Assembly (NCBI GenBank): GCA_936450465.1
Contig: CAKZFU010000101.1
Span: 1-64,000, forward strand
Reading direction: 5' to 3'
DNA: 64,000 nucleotides
From: Gibbula magus
Lineage: Eukaryota > Mollusca > Gastropoda > Trochida > Trochidae
Below the pieces are notes generated by a model that worked only from the letters and a program-made list of their open reading frames with translations, had not been told where the DNA came from and ran no database searches. The number at the start of each line of letters is the position of its first letter. Position 1 is the first letter of the stretch. The position numbers and the translations under genes were made by a program. Positions 47,777-59,546 of this stretch are shown piece after piece.

Positions 47777-49993
47777 ATGCCAGGGAAAACATACTGCTGT
47801 GTCGTAAACTGTCATAATTTCAGTGGAAAGGTTGTAGATGGCAGAAGTGTAACCCTCCATCGCTTTCCATGTGAAAAAAAGGTTAGGAATATTTGGCTGT
47901 CCCGAGTGAGCCGGAAGGATTTCAAGGTGAAATCATGGTCCAGAGTGTGTTCTGAACATTTCATAGGGAAGAACGGTCCTTCTCCTGAAGTCAATCTACC
48001 ATCAATTTTTCCACACAAGGTCTTCAAAATATCTAAGGTATAATTATTTGTAACCAACATCACAACCCATCTATCTATATCTTCAAGAAATATTATTTTG
48101 AAATTTTGAAATATTTTAACTGTTTTGACTTTTGAAACATACATTGACTCAAGTGTACCATGTAAAAGTTCACAAGTGACAATTTCCATAGACCAACTTG
48201 TTAATTAGCTTTTGTGAGAATAATTTTCATTAATCAATTATTTTACTAAAAATTCTTAAGCAATTGTCATTATAATGCAAAATAATTCAGCTACAGAATA
48301 ATTTTGGAAAATTTCATTGTTTTTCTAATGACAATTAATATGTGTACATTTGTTTAATTTCAATAACTAATCAACTGATATTATGACTATATGTCTGTTT
48401 ATTATTATGTAATATAGTTGTACATCTGACATGACATCAAAGGTACTTTTTCATAATAAATGAAATTATTCATTTAATTATCACTAAAGGTAATTAACAA
48501 TTCAAGCTATGAAAAATACGTACACAAAGCATGATTTCACACAGGTTAACACTATTTTACTAATTGCTGAGTCCTTTTTGTAAATTAAAGATTTCATAAA
48601 GTCACAATATAGTTTTGCCATTCCAGGTCAAAATTTGTGTAAGTCACTGGTTATAATTTGTAAGTCAGTGACTGATGACTCAAAGATGTTTTAATCCCCA
48701 ATTATTGGTATAGTACATATAAATAAACACCATTTAGTCTAATCAATCAAGACTTCCATTAACTACAATTTGTTATATGATTTTAATATCTAAATGTTTT
48801 CATTGCAGTTACAAGACCAGGATATTGCGCTGTCAGGCCATGATCAACCTGCGGATGTGTCTAGTGATGTCGAGGCAGATGTCGAGACTGAAACTTTGTG
48901 TTTGGAATCTGCATCACGATTAGATGTATCTGTGCACATGCATGATTACAGAGGCCAGGTCAACACCAGCACTCTCACAAGATTCAGACATCAAGAAGTA
49001 TGTGCAGCACCATCCACAGCAGATGCAGCTTCCCAAACGGATTTGCACTTGTCCTCCTATGTATCGACTGGAACTCAGACTGAGGATATCCATGATATCA
49101 ACTCTGATAGACCATGGCTTACAGTCGATGACCTCACCGATGCCGAAATGATGTTCTATACTGGCCTCAAGGATAAGGACACATACAATGTACTGTTTGA
49201 AGACCTAACTGAAGACGAATCATCTGGAAGACGTGGAAGGCCTCACAAACTCAGTCTTAAAGATGAATTCTTCATGGTCCTCATGAGACTTCGCTTAGGG
49301 CTACTTGTTCTAGATTTGGCTAGGCGTTTTAAAGTTTCTTCCTCAACTATCAGCTCAGTCTTCAATTGTTGGATAGATAAAATGTATAATAAGTTAAGTT
49401 TTCTTATTTACTGGCCGACACAGGAAGCAGTTCGACACAATATGCCTGAATCATTCAGATCTAGATATCCAACTACTAGGGTCATTATAGATTGTACTGA
49501 AGTATATACAGAGACACCCAAATCACTAATAAATAAAACTTTAATGTATTCTGATTACAAGAGTCACATGACATGGAAGGTTTTAGTAGGCATAAGTCCA
49601 TCAGGTGCCATTACTTATGTTAGTAGCCTTTGGGGAGGAAACATTTCGGACAAGCAGATTACAGAGATGAGTGGTTTTTTGAAGGGTTTGAACTGTGGTG
49701 ATGCCGTAATGGCAGATAAAGGTTTTCAGATAGCAGATTTGCTCATTCCAAGAAATGTTCAGTTGATCATTCCTCCAAGGAAACAGAAGAATTGTAAATT
49801 TACAGCAAGAGAAGTTGAAAGCACAAGAAGGATTGCTAATTTGCGGATTCATGTGGAAAGGGCCATGGAAAGGATAAAGAACTTCCGAATATTGCAAGGG
49901 GTTATTCCACTTAGCATGAGTGATCAGGTTTCAAAAATCTTTTATATTTGTGCAGCACTGTGTAATCTCCAGCCTCCACTTATTCAACATTAA
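47777..49993 (+). CDS. THAP-domain DDE transposase of the ISL2EU-like element, two exons
   Basis: Exons 47777-48037 and 48809-49993 are joined in phase 0 across a 771-bp intron (AAG|GTATAA donor, TTTTCATTGCAG acceptor), giving 481 residues. Residues 1-85 are a THAP zinc finger: C7/C8, C12, HRFP at 28-31, W40, CSEHF at 58-62 and the closing PSIFP at 75-79. Residues about 235-276 are a helix-turn-helix-like segment, and about 310-470 a Harbinger-type DDE_4 nuclease with D315 (IIDCTE), D390 (ADKGF) and E437 (HVERAM). It should bind the terminal repeats and cut and rejoin the element in the nucleus. The start is the first ATG directly before the THAP domain, with A at -3. The frame is also open upstream into satellite DNA by chance. 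The nuclease gene converges from the other end. No defect is seen; extra short exons inside the intron cannot be excluded. Confidence 0.88.
48038..48808 (+). other. Intron of the transposase gene
   Basis: AT-rich stretch with many stops in all frames, bounded by GTATAA and a pyrimidine-rich TTTTCATTGCAG. Both flanking exons are in phase 0, and the THAP domain is complete upstream of it. No other element is visible inside. Confidence 0.8.
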
Positions 49994-50769
49994 CTGTCAA
50001 GAACTGCTGTGATCATGTTGTATGTAAATGAAAAGGCATAAAATCTTAATTCTGTTGAATATTTCATGTGTGCACAGAGATTTACTTGCGATATGTAATT
50101 AAGTTATTTCTTCAGGTGTGCATGAAGATATTCAAACTATTTGTATCGTTCAGTACCAGTAAAGCAATTGATTTATCAAATTATCATTCTGTTCACATTG
50201 GTTATAACTAAGGCCATCCATATTTTTTGTATGTTTCTCGTCTCTCTACCACCCCTACAATGCCTTCCTTATTTTCCTTTTTATCCCACCGGTATGTATT
50301 ATGAATCAGGGAAGACAGAGTCTTATTGTTCAGACCACAAAATCGTGTGGATTTCGATCTAGATTTCATGGACAATATAAATGACGAAATTGACAGGTAA
50401 TTTGTTCTTTTGTTATTGTTAAACCATTACAGTTTTTGTCAAAGATAGTTTATATATTGGAAACAACACACTTCCTACACTGAAGAGGGTTCATTCAATA
50501 TCAAAATAATTAAAAAGCATCCATAAATTCATATATATTAGCTTATACTATTATGAACCTTGCTTGAAAAATTTACAATTATCTTTCAACGGTTTACATC
50601 TTACGATCAGGTGGAACCGGTGGGATATGTCATGTCATCTTCTGATGAAACTTGTTTATTTTTTTTCGACCAGCACCTGTTTGGAGATGTGAAACATAAT
50701 AGGTAATATAGATGGCATAACAAAATTGGCAACACAAAGAACACAATCTTCAAATGATCAAATTTATTT

Positions 50770-50803
<34 letters not shown>

Positions 50804-51367
50804 CTATTATTAACATGAAATGAAAAGTGACTGATTTTCTAAAGAGAGACTAATGTTTAGACTTGGTAACATAATTTATCAAATTAACTTAATCAATTTA
50901 TTAAAGCCATAAAGATGATACTGTCCCTTTAACATGTTTAAGGTTATGATTATCTCAGAATCTGTAGCTATAAGTGAATAAATATGTAATGTACACTTCA
51001 AAACTTTGTCTTGTGCTGACTAGTATGTTTCTAATATGAAGTCCAACAACTTTTGTACAAATAATACAATGACCATGCTTGATATTTAATTTCGATTATT
51101 GGATCCTAACCTAGCCGACAATGAAATGGCAACTGAGATCAAACATTTTTTTACAATTCTAACACCCAAAATGAATTCAACACCAGTAACTTGCAACTAC
51201 TTCTCTGATTGCAATTCAACTATAATGTGTCTGTCAAAACAGACATTTCAATTAAACAACCATAACAATAAAATTGTACAACATTGTACATGAATAATAC
51301 ATCTTTAAGTAAACACCTTAAAGGGAACTAGCATTTGATGAAGCTCTAAAGGGGGTGATGACAAAGT
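49994..51367. other. Spacer between the convergent transposon genes
   Basis: This AT-rich non-coding DNA would hold the 3' ends of both transcripts. An AATAAA lies on the forward strand at about 50978, and reverse-strand AATAAA equivalents (TTTATT) lie at about 50763 and 50896. Short frames here (for example around 50141 and 51099) have no recognisable content. A perfect AT-dinucleotide run lies at 50772-50800. Confidence 0.7.
50772..50800. repeat. (AT)n microsatellite
   Basis: About 14 uninterrupted AT units lie between the two convergent genes. It is a simple repeat prone to length change and could extrude as a hairpin. Confidence 0.95.
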
Positions 51368-54300
51368 TCAGTAAAGCTTTTTACCCCTCTTGACTCTCTG
51401 GGAGAAGAGTTCAGGTATCACTGCATTAACATAGAAGTTGTTCAACTTCTCCAGCATATGTTGCCAAAGTTGATGATCAAAAGTGATCCTTTCAACCACC
51501 ATTCCCTTGAATGTCCACACAACAAAGTCACACCATTTTCTGCTTGTTATGCCCATCTGCCCTTGAATCTGATAATAGTAAAGGTGTGTTCTCTTCAAAC
51601 TAACCTTTCCCTTAGCGTCAAGGCAACAAAAAAAGTTAGCATGGTCCATTTTAGCTATATCAATTGGGTGTACATCTTTGAAACTGAAGGGGCACTTGAT
51701 TTCGACTAGTCCCTCTGCACCACAGTGGTCACAGGAGCACATTCCATCTGGGCTAGCACCCAGGTGAGGGTACAGAGGGTTTACACACAGACTGCTCTCC
51801 GTGACCTGAAATGGAGGATGCTCTGTTCTCATGAAGTGAAGATAATTGTCCCTTGCTATTAATTCGTATCTCAACCCATGCTTCATTGCCTTCCCTTGAT
51901 ATGGAACATTATAGTGTAATACTGTTTTGAGCAGGTTTTCTGGAGGGGTTGAAGCCTTCCTTCTGATGATATGTCCAAAGAAAGACGAGGTCAATCGGCC
52001 AGTTCTGGCTGTCATCCAGCTCTCGTTGCTACTCTGTCCACGTGTGGCATCATAGATCTGTGTGCATTCATCATGAGAAACAGAGAGTGACTGGACATAA
52101 TTGCTGAATATATCTACACAGTGTGGGTTTTTTAGATCAACAGAATCATGCAAGCACATATCTATGTGATGGAGCTGTGGAAGAAATACAGGGGTGTCAG
52201 CTTCAGTGGGAGAAATCGTATGCTCATCGTCAGGAATGAAGTTCTTCAGCCATGCAGCATTGGGAATGTACTTGGTCACCTTTTCACGAAAAGCCTTTAT
52301 CTTGCTCTCAGAATGACTCTCCTGCACAACAACACTGGTACTGTCGGAGTTCATATGTTCAGCCCTCCTGGGAGGTTGAGACCTTGCCCTTGGCTTTATC
52401 CATCCGCAAGCCTGAGCTGTGGGAGCCAGCTTCCCTTCCTTCCGTTTTTGGGTATTGTCGGCAAGGGCATAGCACAGGGCAGCAATATGATTGCACGACT
52501 CTCCTTTCCTGTCAAAGATAAAAAAAAACTTATTACTTTCTTTGCTAACAAATAAGTCCACCAGTTGGCCGCATTATCGCATGTATAACTGACATTAACT
52601 GTGATCACTCAACTTGTAGAAATTATATATTTACATTAGTGTCGCGAAGATATACTTTTCTAGTTCATATTAATACCGGAATCTATCAGTGACATGTGTC
52701 ACTTATTAGGAAAAATAACATTCGAAATAATAACAATGCTCTGACGTCATCGAACAATGCAATTGCCCTGTTTATCGCGTAAAGCAGAAAAATTCTATTT
52801 GTATAGTTTATCACTCATAATTTATATAAAAAAATTGATACACATACTTCAGTATGAGACGGAACAATGACTTCTGAGTCCAAGACAATAAATTGCTCTA
52901 ACGTCGTTTGGACTAGCCCTATCGAGGATCTTACATTCAGTTAAAAATTGATAATGCCAAAACAAAAAGTGATGTGTTTCAGGTCACATTCCATTAAGAA
53001 TGTGGGTCGGTACGACTCTGTAGGTAGGCAAAACTTTTTTCCTTCATGTGTACCTTATGTATGAAAGTAATTAATGGTTTGACATGACTGATCTTAGCCT
53101 ATGTGTAGTTTCAGACATTCTTTTAAAAAATAACTAGTTTCTGCTTATTTATTCAACTGAAGTTTGACAAATCTATTTTACTTGCTGGTCAGATTAGTTT
53201 CCTATTCTACAATGACATTGCTGGATACTCGATTCTGATTGGTTCTCCAGCAAAATCAAACGTGATCAATTCTGGATTGAACCTCCTCTGATTTTAGCGC
53301 CGCTTCACCGCGTATTGACAAATCTGCATTGTGACGTCACAATCTATCCAAACAAACGGCCGATTTTAAGGTGTGCTCTACTTGTGGAAATCAAAATAAC
53401 TGATACAATCAAATTATATTTTCCTGTAGCGTGTTTTAGAGCTACATCAGATATATAGATAAGCAAGACAAACTGCGTCAATATCAAGATCAAGATCTAT
53501 CCAAATAGCGACACTTGTCAAAATTAGTCTACGCGTTCGGTTTCAATTTTAAAATTACTCGCTATCAATCCAGTATAACATGTCTCTGATTTTCAAACAC
53601 AGTAGGTTTATCTCCTAAATAACAACTTTTCAATAGCAAATACCTTTTAAACACACTGTTATTAGTTGGCCTCACAAGTCACAACCATATATATATATAC
53701 TTGGCGAATATATTTATAAATCGAATTAAAGTTGATCAATGATATGCTAGAAAGAACAATCAATATTACAATAGTTACGTCAATTATAATTGTATTGGCC
53801 TATTATGAACTCGCCTTAATGTCAATATAATATACATACCCAGCCACACAATCACAACTTGCAGAATGGATGTGTGAAGTAACCTTAGACAGGCATATCC
53901 ATATCTTGTAAGCAGGTTTCTTCTTGGAACAGGCCCCTGGAATTGATGGTAAACATTGTCCTCTGACAAAGCAGTGTGATGAATCGTCATTAACTCCATG
54001 GTATTGAATGCCGGAAACATGGCCATCTATATAAAACTGGCTTGCCCTTGTGAGTTCTTTCTTCGCCGCCAAAGGCCCATGATCGTACGTATTACGACTA
54101 AGCACCATGTAATTATAAAGTTCCTTGTCACTGAACTCGGGAAATACGCTATTGTCGCTTGTCCAGTTATTCAAGCTTTCAGGACTAGGCAAAAGTTCAC
54201 CGAAGGGCGTTATCAACTTGGATACAGCACGTTCTTCATCGGCCTTCCTAGAAATACTTTTATCTATTAAAACCATCTTACTGGCACCTTTCACACGCTC

Positions 54301-54435
54301 GCTCAGTTGAGCTTTGTTGCCCGAGGTCGGTAAATTGCGATCTCTAAGGTAAGCTTGCAGTTTAACTTTCGTTATATTGACTTTTTCATTTTCGTCGGCT
54401 GCCAGCCACGCTGAAACGTCATGATGTTCCGCCAT
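51368..54435 (-). CDS. SAP-SWIM-YqaJ nuclease-like protein of the ISL2EU-like element, two exons
   Basis: Exons 54435-53840 and 52508-51368 on the reverse strand join in phase 2 across a 1331-bp intron (GG|GTATGT donor, TCTTTGACAG acceptor), giving 578 residues. Residues about 20-52 resemble a SAP DNA-binding motif (TKVKLQAYLRDRNLPTSG). A SWIM zinc finger, CxC-x7-CxH, is formed by C194, C196, C204 and H206. It is split by the intron, so correct joining restores it, which strongly supports the splice. Residues about 360-530 are a YqaJ (lambda-exonuclease-like) domain with E414 (RYELIA), D453 (GASPDG), E468 and K470 (VEIKCP) and the YYYQIQGQM stretch at 508-516. The start is the ATG at 54435-54433, about 85 bases inside the element end. 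Its exact task in transposition is not known to me; end processing or replication-linked repair is a guess. Confidence 0.88.
52509..53839 (-). other. Intron of the SAP-SWIM-YqaJ gene
   Basis: AT-rich, without a coding frame, bounded by GTATGT at 53839 and a polypyrimidine tract plus CAG ending at 52509 (reverse strand). It contains two perfect TGACGTCA octamers at 52742-52749 and 53332-53339, and a short TATATATATA run near 53690. The octamers match the CRE/ATF-CREB consensus, but nothing shows they are used. Confidence 0.78.
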
Positions 54436-54503
54436 TATTAGACGGTTAGACGCTCCAACTTCCGGTGTGTCTCAAGGGAGACAACTGATGGGCAGATAAC
54501 TCT
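54436..54503 (-). promoter_or_regulatory. 5' leader between the right element end and the nuclease start
   Basis: Sixty-eight bases separate the nuclease ATG from the inverted repeat. On the reverse strand it includes CACACCGGAAGTTGG, which contains an ETS-type GGAA core (CCGGAAGT). This is a common initiator-proximal motif of TATA-less animal promoters. Use is inferred only. Confidence 0.4.
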
Positions 54504-54521
54504 GATTTACTGGAAGAGGCT
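54504..54521 (-). repeat. Right terminal inverted repeat
   Basis: Read on the reverse strand it begins AGCCTCTTCCAGTAAATC, matching the left terminus. Directly inside is TCTCAAGGGAGACAACTG (54470-54487), a motif of a kind I associate with dispersed repeats of molluscan genomes, although I cannot verify that here. Confidence 0.88.
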
Positions 54522-54523
54522 AT
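54522..54523. repeat. Right copy of the AT target-site duplication
   Basis: This is the partner of 47654-47655. The satellite continues in register as ATAGTCATTCCTGTAGG, in the same C-type monomer that was broken on the left. Confidence 0.75.
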
Positions 54524-55748
54524 AGTCATTCCTGTAGGCCCAATTTTGGGCCAAAAGTCACTTTGGCCTAGACAACTTTTGATGGTCTCCTATGGAAGCT
54601 CACATGCTGCCGGTCGCATAGACGCATTCACTTTTGGAATCGGTGACCGTCTTATCATCAACCCGTGCCGTTATAGTCATGCCCAAAAATGGGCCAAAAG
54701 GTGACTTTGGCCTAGACAACTTTTGATGGTCTCCTATGGAAGCTCACATGCTGTTGGTCGCATAGACGCATTTACTTTTGGAATCGGTGACCGTCTTATC
54801 GGCAACCATGCCGTTATAGTCATTCCTGTAGGCCCAATTTTGGGCCAAAAGTCACTTTGGCCTAGACAACTTTTGATGGTCTCCTATGGAAGCTCACATG
54901 CTGCCGGTCGCATAGACGCATTCACTTTTGGAATCGGTGACCGTCTTATCGGCAACCCGTGCCGTTATAGTCATGCCCAAAAATGGGCCAAAAGGTGACT
55001 TTGGCCTAGACAACTTTTGATGGTCTCCTATGGAAGCTCACATGCTGTCGGTCGCATAGACGCATTCCCTTTTGGAATCGGTGACCGTCTTATCGGCAAC
55101 CATGCCGTTATAGTCATTCCTGTAGGCCCAATTTTGGGCCAAAAGTCACTTTGGCCTAGACAACTTTTGATGGTCTCCTATGGAAGCTCACATGCTGCCG
55201 GTCGCATAGACGCATTCACTTTTGGAATCGGTGACCGTCTTATCGGCAACCCGTGCCGTTATAGTCATGCCCAAAAATGGGCCAAAAGGTGACTTTGGCC
55301 TAGACAACTTTTGATGGTCTCCTATGGAAGCTCACATGCTGTCGGTCGCATAGACGCATTCACTTTTGGAATCGGTGACCGTCTTATCGGCAACCATGCC
55401 GTTATAGTCATTCCTGTAGGCCCAATTTTGGGCCAAAAGTCACTTTGGCCTAGACAACTTTTGATGGTCTCCTATGGAAGCTCACATGCTGCCGGTCGCA
55501 TAGACGCATTCACTTTTGGAATCGGTGACCGTCTTATCGGCAACCCGTGCCGTTATAGTCATGCCCAAAAATGGGCCAAAAGGTGACTTTGGCCTAGACA
55601 ACTTTTGATGGTCTCCTATGGAAGCTCACATGCTGCCGGTCGCATAGACGCATTCACTTTTGGAATCGGTGACCGTCTTATCGGCAACCCGTGCCGTTAT
55701 AGTCATGCCCAAAAATGGGCCAAAAGGTGACTTTGGCCTAGACAACTT

Positions 55749-58700
55749 TTGATGGTCTCCTATGGAAGCTCACATGCTGTCGGTCGCATAGACGCATTCA
55801 CTTTTGGAATCGGTGACCGTCTTATCGGCAACCATGCCGTTATAGTCATTCCTGTAGGCCCAATTTTGGGCCAAAAGTCACTTTGGCCTAGACAACTTTT
55901 GATGGTCTCCTATGGAAGCTCACATGCTGCCGGTCGCATAGACGCATTCACTTTTGGAATCGGTGAACGTCTTATCGGCAACCCGTGCCGTTATAGTCAT
56001 GCCCAAAAATGGGCCAAAAGGTGACTTTGGCCTAGACAACTTTTGATGGTCTCCTATGGAAGCTCAAATGCTGTCGGTCGCATAGACGCATTCACTTTTG
56101 GAATCGGTGACCGTCTTATCGGCAACCATGCCGTTATAGTCATTCCTGTAGGCCCAATTTTGGGCCAAAAGTCACTTTGGCCTAGACAACTTTTGATGGT
56201 CTCCTATGGAAGCTCACATGCTGCCGGTCGCATAGACGCATTCACTTTTGGAATCGGTGACCGTCTTATCGGCAACCCGTGCCGTTATAGTCATGCCCAA
56301 AAATGGGCCAAAAGGTGACTTTGGCCTAGACAACTTTTGATGGTCTCCTATGGAAGATCACATGGTGTCGGTCGCATAGACGCATTCACTTTTGGAATCG
56401 GTGACCGTCTTATCGGCAACCATGCCGTTATAGTCATTCCTGTAGGCCCAATTTTGGGCCAAAAGTCACTTTGGCCTAGACAACTTTTGATGGTCTCCTA
56501 TGGAAGCTCACATGCTGCCGGTCGCATAGACGCATTCACTTTTGGAATCGGTGACCGTCTTATCGGCAACCCGTGCCGTTATAGTCATGCCCAAAAATGG
56601 GCCAAAAGGTGACTTTGGCCTAGACAACTTTTGATGGTCTCCTATGGAAGCTCACATGCTGTCGGTCGCATAGACGCATTCACTTTTGGAATCGGTGACC
56701 GTCTTATCGGCAACCATGCCGTTATAGTCATTCCTGTAGGCCCAATTTTGGGCCAAAAGTCACTTTGGCCTAGACAACTTTTGATGGTCTCCTATGGAAG
56801 CTCACATGCTGCCGGTCGCATAGACGCATTCACTTTTGGAATCGGTGAACGTCTTATCGGCAACCCGTGCCGTTATAGTCATGCCCAAAAATGGGCCAAA
56901 AGGTGACTTTGGCCTAGACAACTTTTGATGGTCTCCTATGGAAGCTCACATGCTGTCGGTCGCATAGACGCATTCACTTTTGGAATCGGTGACCGTCTTA
57001 TCGGCAACCATGCCGTTATAGTCATTCCTGTAGGCCCAATTTTGGGCCAAAAGTCACTTTGGCCTAGACAACTTTTGATGGTCTCCTATGGAAGCTCACA
57101 TGCTGCCGGTCGCATAGACGCATTCACTTTTGGAATCGGTGACCGTCTTATCGGCAACCCGTGCCGTTATAGTCATGCCCAAAAATGGGCCAAAAGGTGA
57201 CTTTGGCCTACACAACTTTTGATGGTCTCCTATGGAAGCTCACATGCTGCCGGTCGCATAGACGCATTCACTTTTGGAATCGGTGACCGTCTTATCGGCA
57301 ACCATGCCGTTATAGTCATTCCTGTAGGCCCAATTTTGGGCCAAAAGTCACTTTGGCCTAGACAACTTTTGATGGTCTCCTATGGAAGCTCACATGCTGC
57401 CGGTCGCATAGACGCATTCACTTTTGGAATCGGTGACCGTCTTATCGGCAACCCGTGCCGTTATAGTCATGCCCAAAAATGGGCCAAAAGGTGACTTTGG
57501 CCTAGACAACTTTTGATGGTCTCCTATGGAAGCTCACATGTTGCCGGTCGCATAGACGCATTCACTTTTGGAATCGGTGACCGTCTTATCGGCAACCCGT
57601 GCCGTTATAGTCATGCCCAAAAATGGGCCAAAAGGTGACTTTGGCCTAGACAACTTTTGATGGTCTCCTATGGAAGCTCACATGCTGCCGGTCGCATAGA
57701 CGCATTCACTTTTGGAATCGGTGACCGTCTTATCGGCAACCCGTGCCGTTATAGTCATGCCCAAAAATGGGCCAAAAGGTGACTTTGGCCTAGACAACTT
57801 TTGATGGTCTCCTATGGAAGCTCACATGCTGTCGGTCGCATAGACGCATTCACTTTTGGAATCGGTGACCGTCTTTTCGGCAACCATGCCGTTATAGTCA
57901 TTCCTGTAGGCCCAATTTTGGGCCAAAAGTCACTTTGGCCTAGACAACTTTTGATGGTCTCCTATGGAAGCTCACATGCTGCCGGTCGCATAGACGCATT
58001 CACTTTTGGAATCGGTGAACGTCTTATCGGCAACCCGTGCCGTTATAGTCATGCCCAAAAATGGGCCAAAAGGTGACTTTGGCCTAGACAACTTTTGATG
58101 GTCTCCTATGGAAGCTCAAATGCTGTCGGTCGCATAGACGCATTCACTTTTGGAATCGGTGACCGTCTTATCGGCAACCATGCCGTTATAGTCATTCCTG
58201 TAGGCCCAATTTTGGGCCAAAAGTCACTTTGGCCTAGACAACTTTTGATGGTCTCCTATGGAAGCTCACATGCTGCCGGTCGCATAGACGCATTCACTTT
58301 TGGAATCGGTGACCGTCTTATCGGCAACCCGTGCCGTTATAGTCATGCCCAAAAATGGGCCAAAAGGTGACTTTGGCCTAGACAACTTTTGATGGTCTCC
58401 TATGGAAGATCACATGCTGTCGGTCGCATAGACGCATTCACTTTTGGAATCGGTGACCGTCTTATCGGCAACCATGCCGTTATAGTCATTCCTGTAGGCC
58501 CAATTTTGGGCCAAAAGTCACTTTGGCCTAGACAACTTTTGATGGTCTCCTATGGAAGCTCACATGCTGCCGGTCGCATAGACGCATTCACTTTTGGAAT
58601 CGGTGACCGTCTTATCGGCAACCCGTGCCGTTATAGTCATGCCCAAAAATGGGCCAAAAGGTGACTTTGGCCTAGACAACTTTTGATGGTCTCCTATGGA

Positions 58701-59546
58701 AGCTCACATGCAGTCGGTCGCATAGACGCATTCACTTTTGGAATCGGTGACCGTCTTATCGGCAACCATGCCGTTATAGTCATTCCTGTAGGCCCAATTT
58801 TGGGCCAAAAGTCACTTTGGCCTAGACAACTTTTGATGGTCTCCTATGGAAGCTCACATGCTGCCGGTCGCATAGACGCATTCACTTTTGGAATCGGTGA
58901 CCGTCTTATCGGCAACCCGTGCCGTTATAGTCATGCCCAAAAATGGGCCAAAAGGTGACTTTGGCCTAGACAACTTTTGATGGTCTCCTATGGAAGCTCA
59001 CATGCTGTCGGTCGCATAGACGCATTCACTTTTGGAATCGGTGACCGTCTTATCGGCAACCATGCCGTTATAGTCATTCCTGTAGGCCCAATTTTGGGCC
59101 AAAAGTCACTTTGGCCTAGACAACTTTTGATGGTCTCCTATGGAAGCTCACATGCTGCCGGTCGCATAGACGCATTCACTTTTGGAATCGGTGACCGTCT
59201 TATCGGCAACCCGTGCCGTTATAGTCATGCCCAAAAATGGGCCAAAAGGTGACTTTGGCCTACACAACTTTTGATGGTCTCCTATGGAAGCTCACATGCT
59301 GCCGGTCGCATAGACGCATTCACTTTTGGAATCGGTGACCGTCTTATCGGCAACCATGCCGTTATAGTCATTCCTGTAGGCCCAATTTTGGGCCAAAAGT
59401 CACTTTGGCCTAGACAACTTTTGATGGTCTCCTATGGAAGCTCACATGCTGCCGGTCGCATAGACGCATTCACTTTTGGAATCGGTGACCGTCTTATCGG
59501 CAACCCGTGCCGTTATAGTCATGCCCAAAAATGGGCCAAAAGGTGA
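55749..59546 (+). repeat. 2052-bp higher-order duplication in C-type satellite
   Basis: A series of private variants recurs in the same order 2052 bp later: GGTGAACG in 55749-56024 and 57801-58076, AGCTCAAATG at 56064 and 58116, GGAAGATCACATG at 56352 and 58404, and CCTACACAAC at 57208 and 59260. The offset equals six 294-bp dimers plus two 144-bp b-like monomers. Differences between copies (CATGGTG at 56361 only, CATGCAG near 58709 only, CTTTTCGG near 57872 only) show later mutation. Confidence 0.88.

Larger units (their letters stand above)
47656..54521. mobile_element. ISL2EU-like DNA transposon (PHIS superfamily), apparently complete
   Basis: A 6866-bp element sits inside a C-type a monomer. 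Its ends are inverted repeats: the left begins AGCCTCTTCCGGAAAGTC and the right, read on the other strand, begins AGCCTCTTCCAGTAAATC, matching at 15 of 18 bases. An uninterrupted monomer reads GTTATAGTC. The occupied site reads GTTAT, element, ATAGTC, so a 2-bp AT duplication restores it exactly. A 4-bp TATA duplication with a 6864-bp element fits equally well because TATA is self-complementary. It carries two convergent genes, a THAP-DDE transposase and a SAP-SWIM-YqaJ nuclease. That pair, and an AT duplication as I recall it, characterise ISL2EU elements. I see no frameshift or stop in either predicted coding sequence. Confidence 0.9.

Noticed and set aside
47582..48189. Reverse-strand frames overlapping the THAP exon
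   Set aside because: They are shadows of the THAP-encoding strand, with no domain and no conserved start.
49601..49897. 98-codon reverse-strand frame inside the transposase exon
   Set aside because: It lies opposite the DDE core, where the forward frame has clear catalytic motifs.
52148..52555. Forward-strand frames over the nuclease gene
   Set aside because: They lie opposite the YqaJ gene's second exon. Their composition is biased and they show no domain.
47653..54524. 3-bp TTA/TAA target duplication typical of PIF/Harbinger
   Set aside because: The flanks GTTAT and ATAGTC restore the satellite only with AT (or TATA); a 3-bp duplication does not reproduce the uninterrupted monomer.
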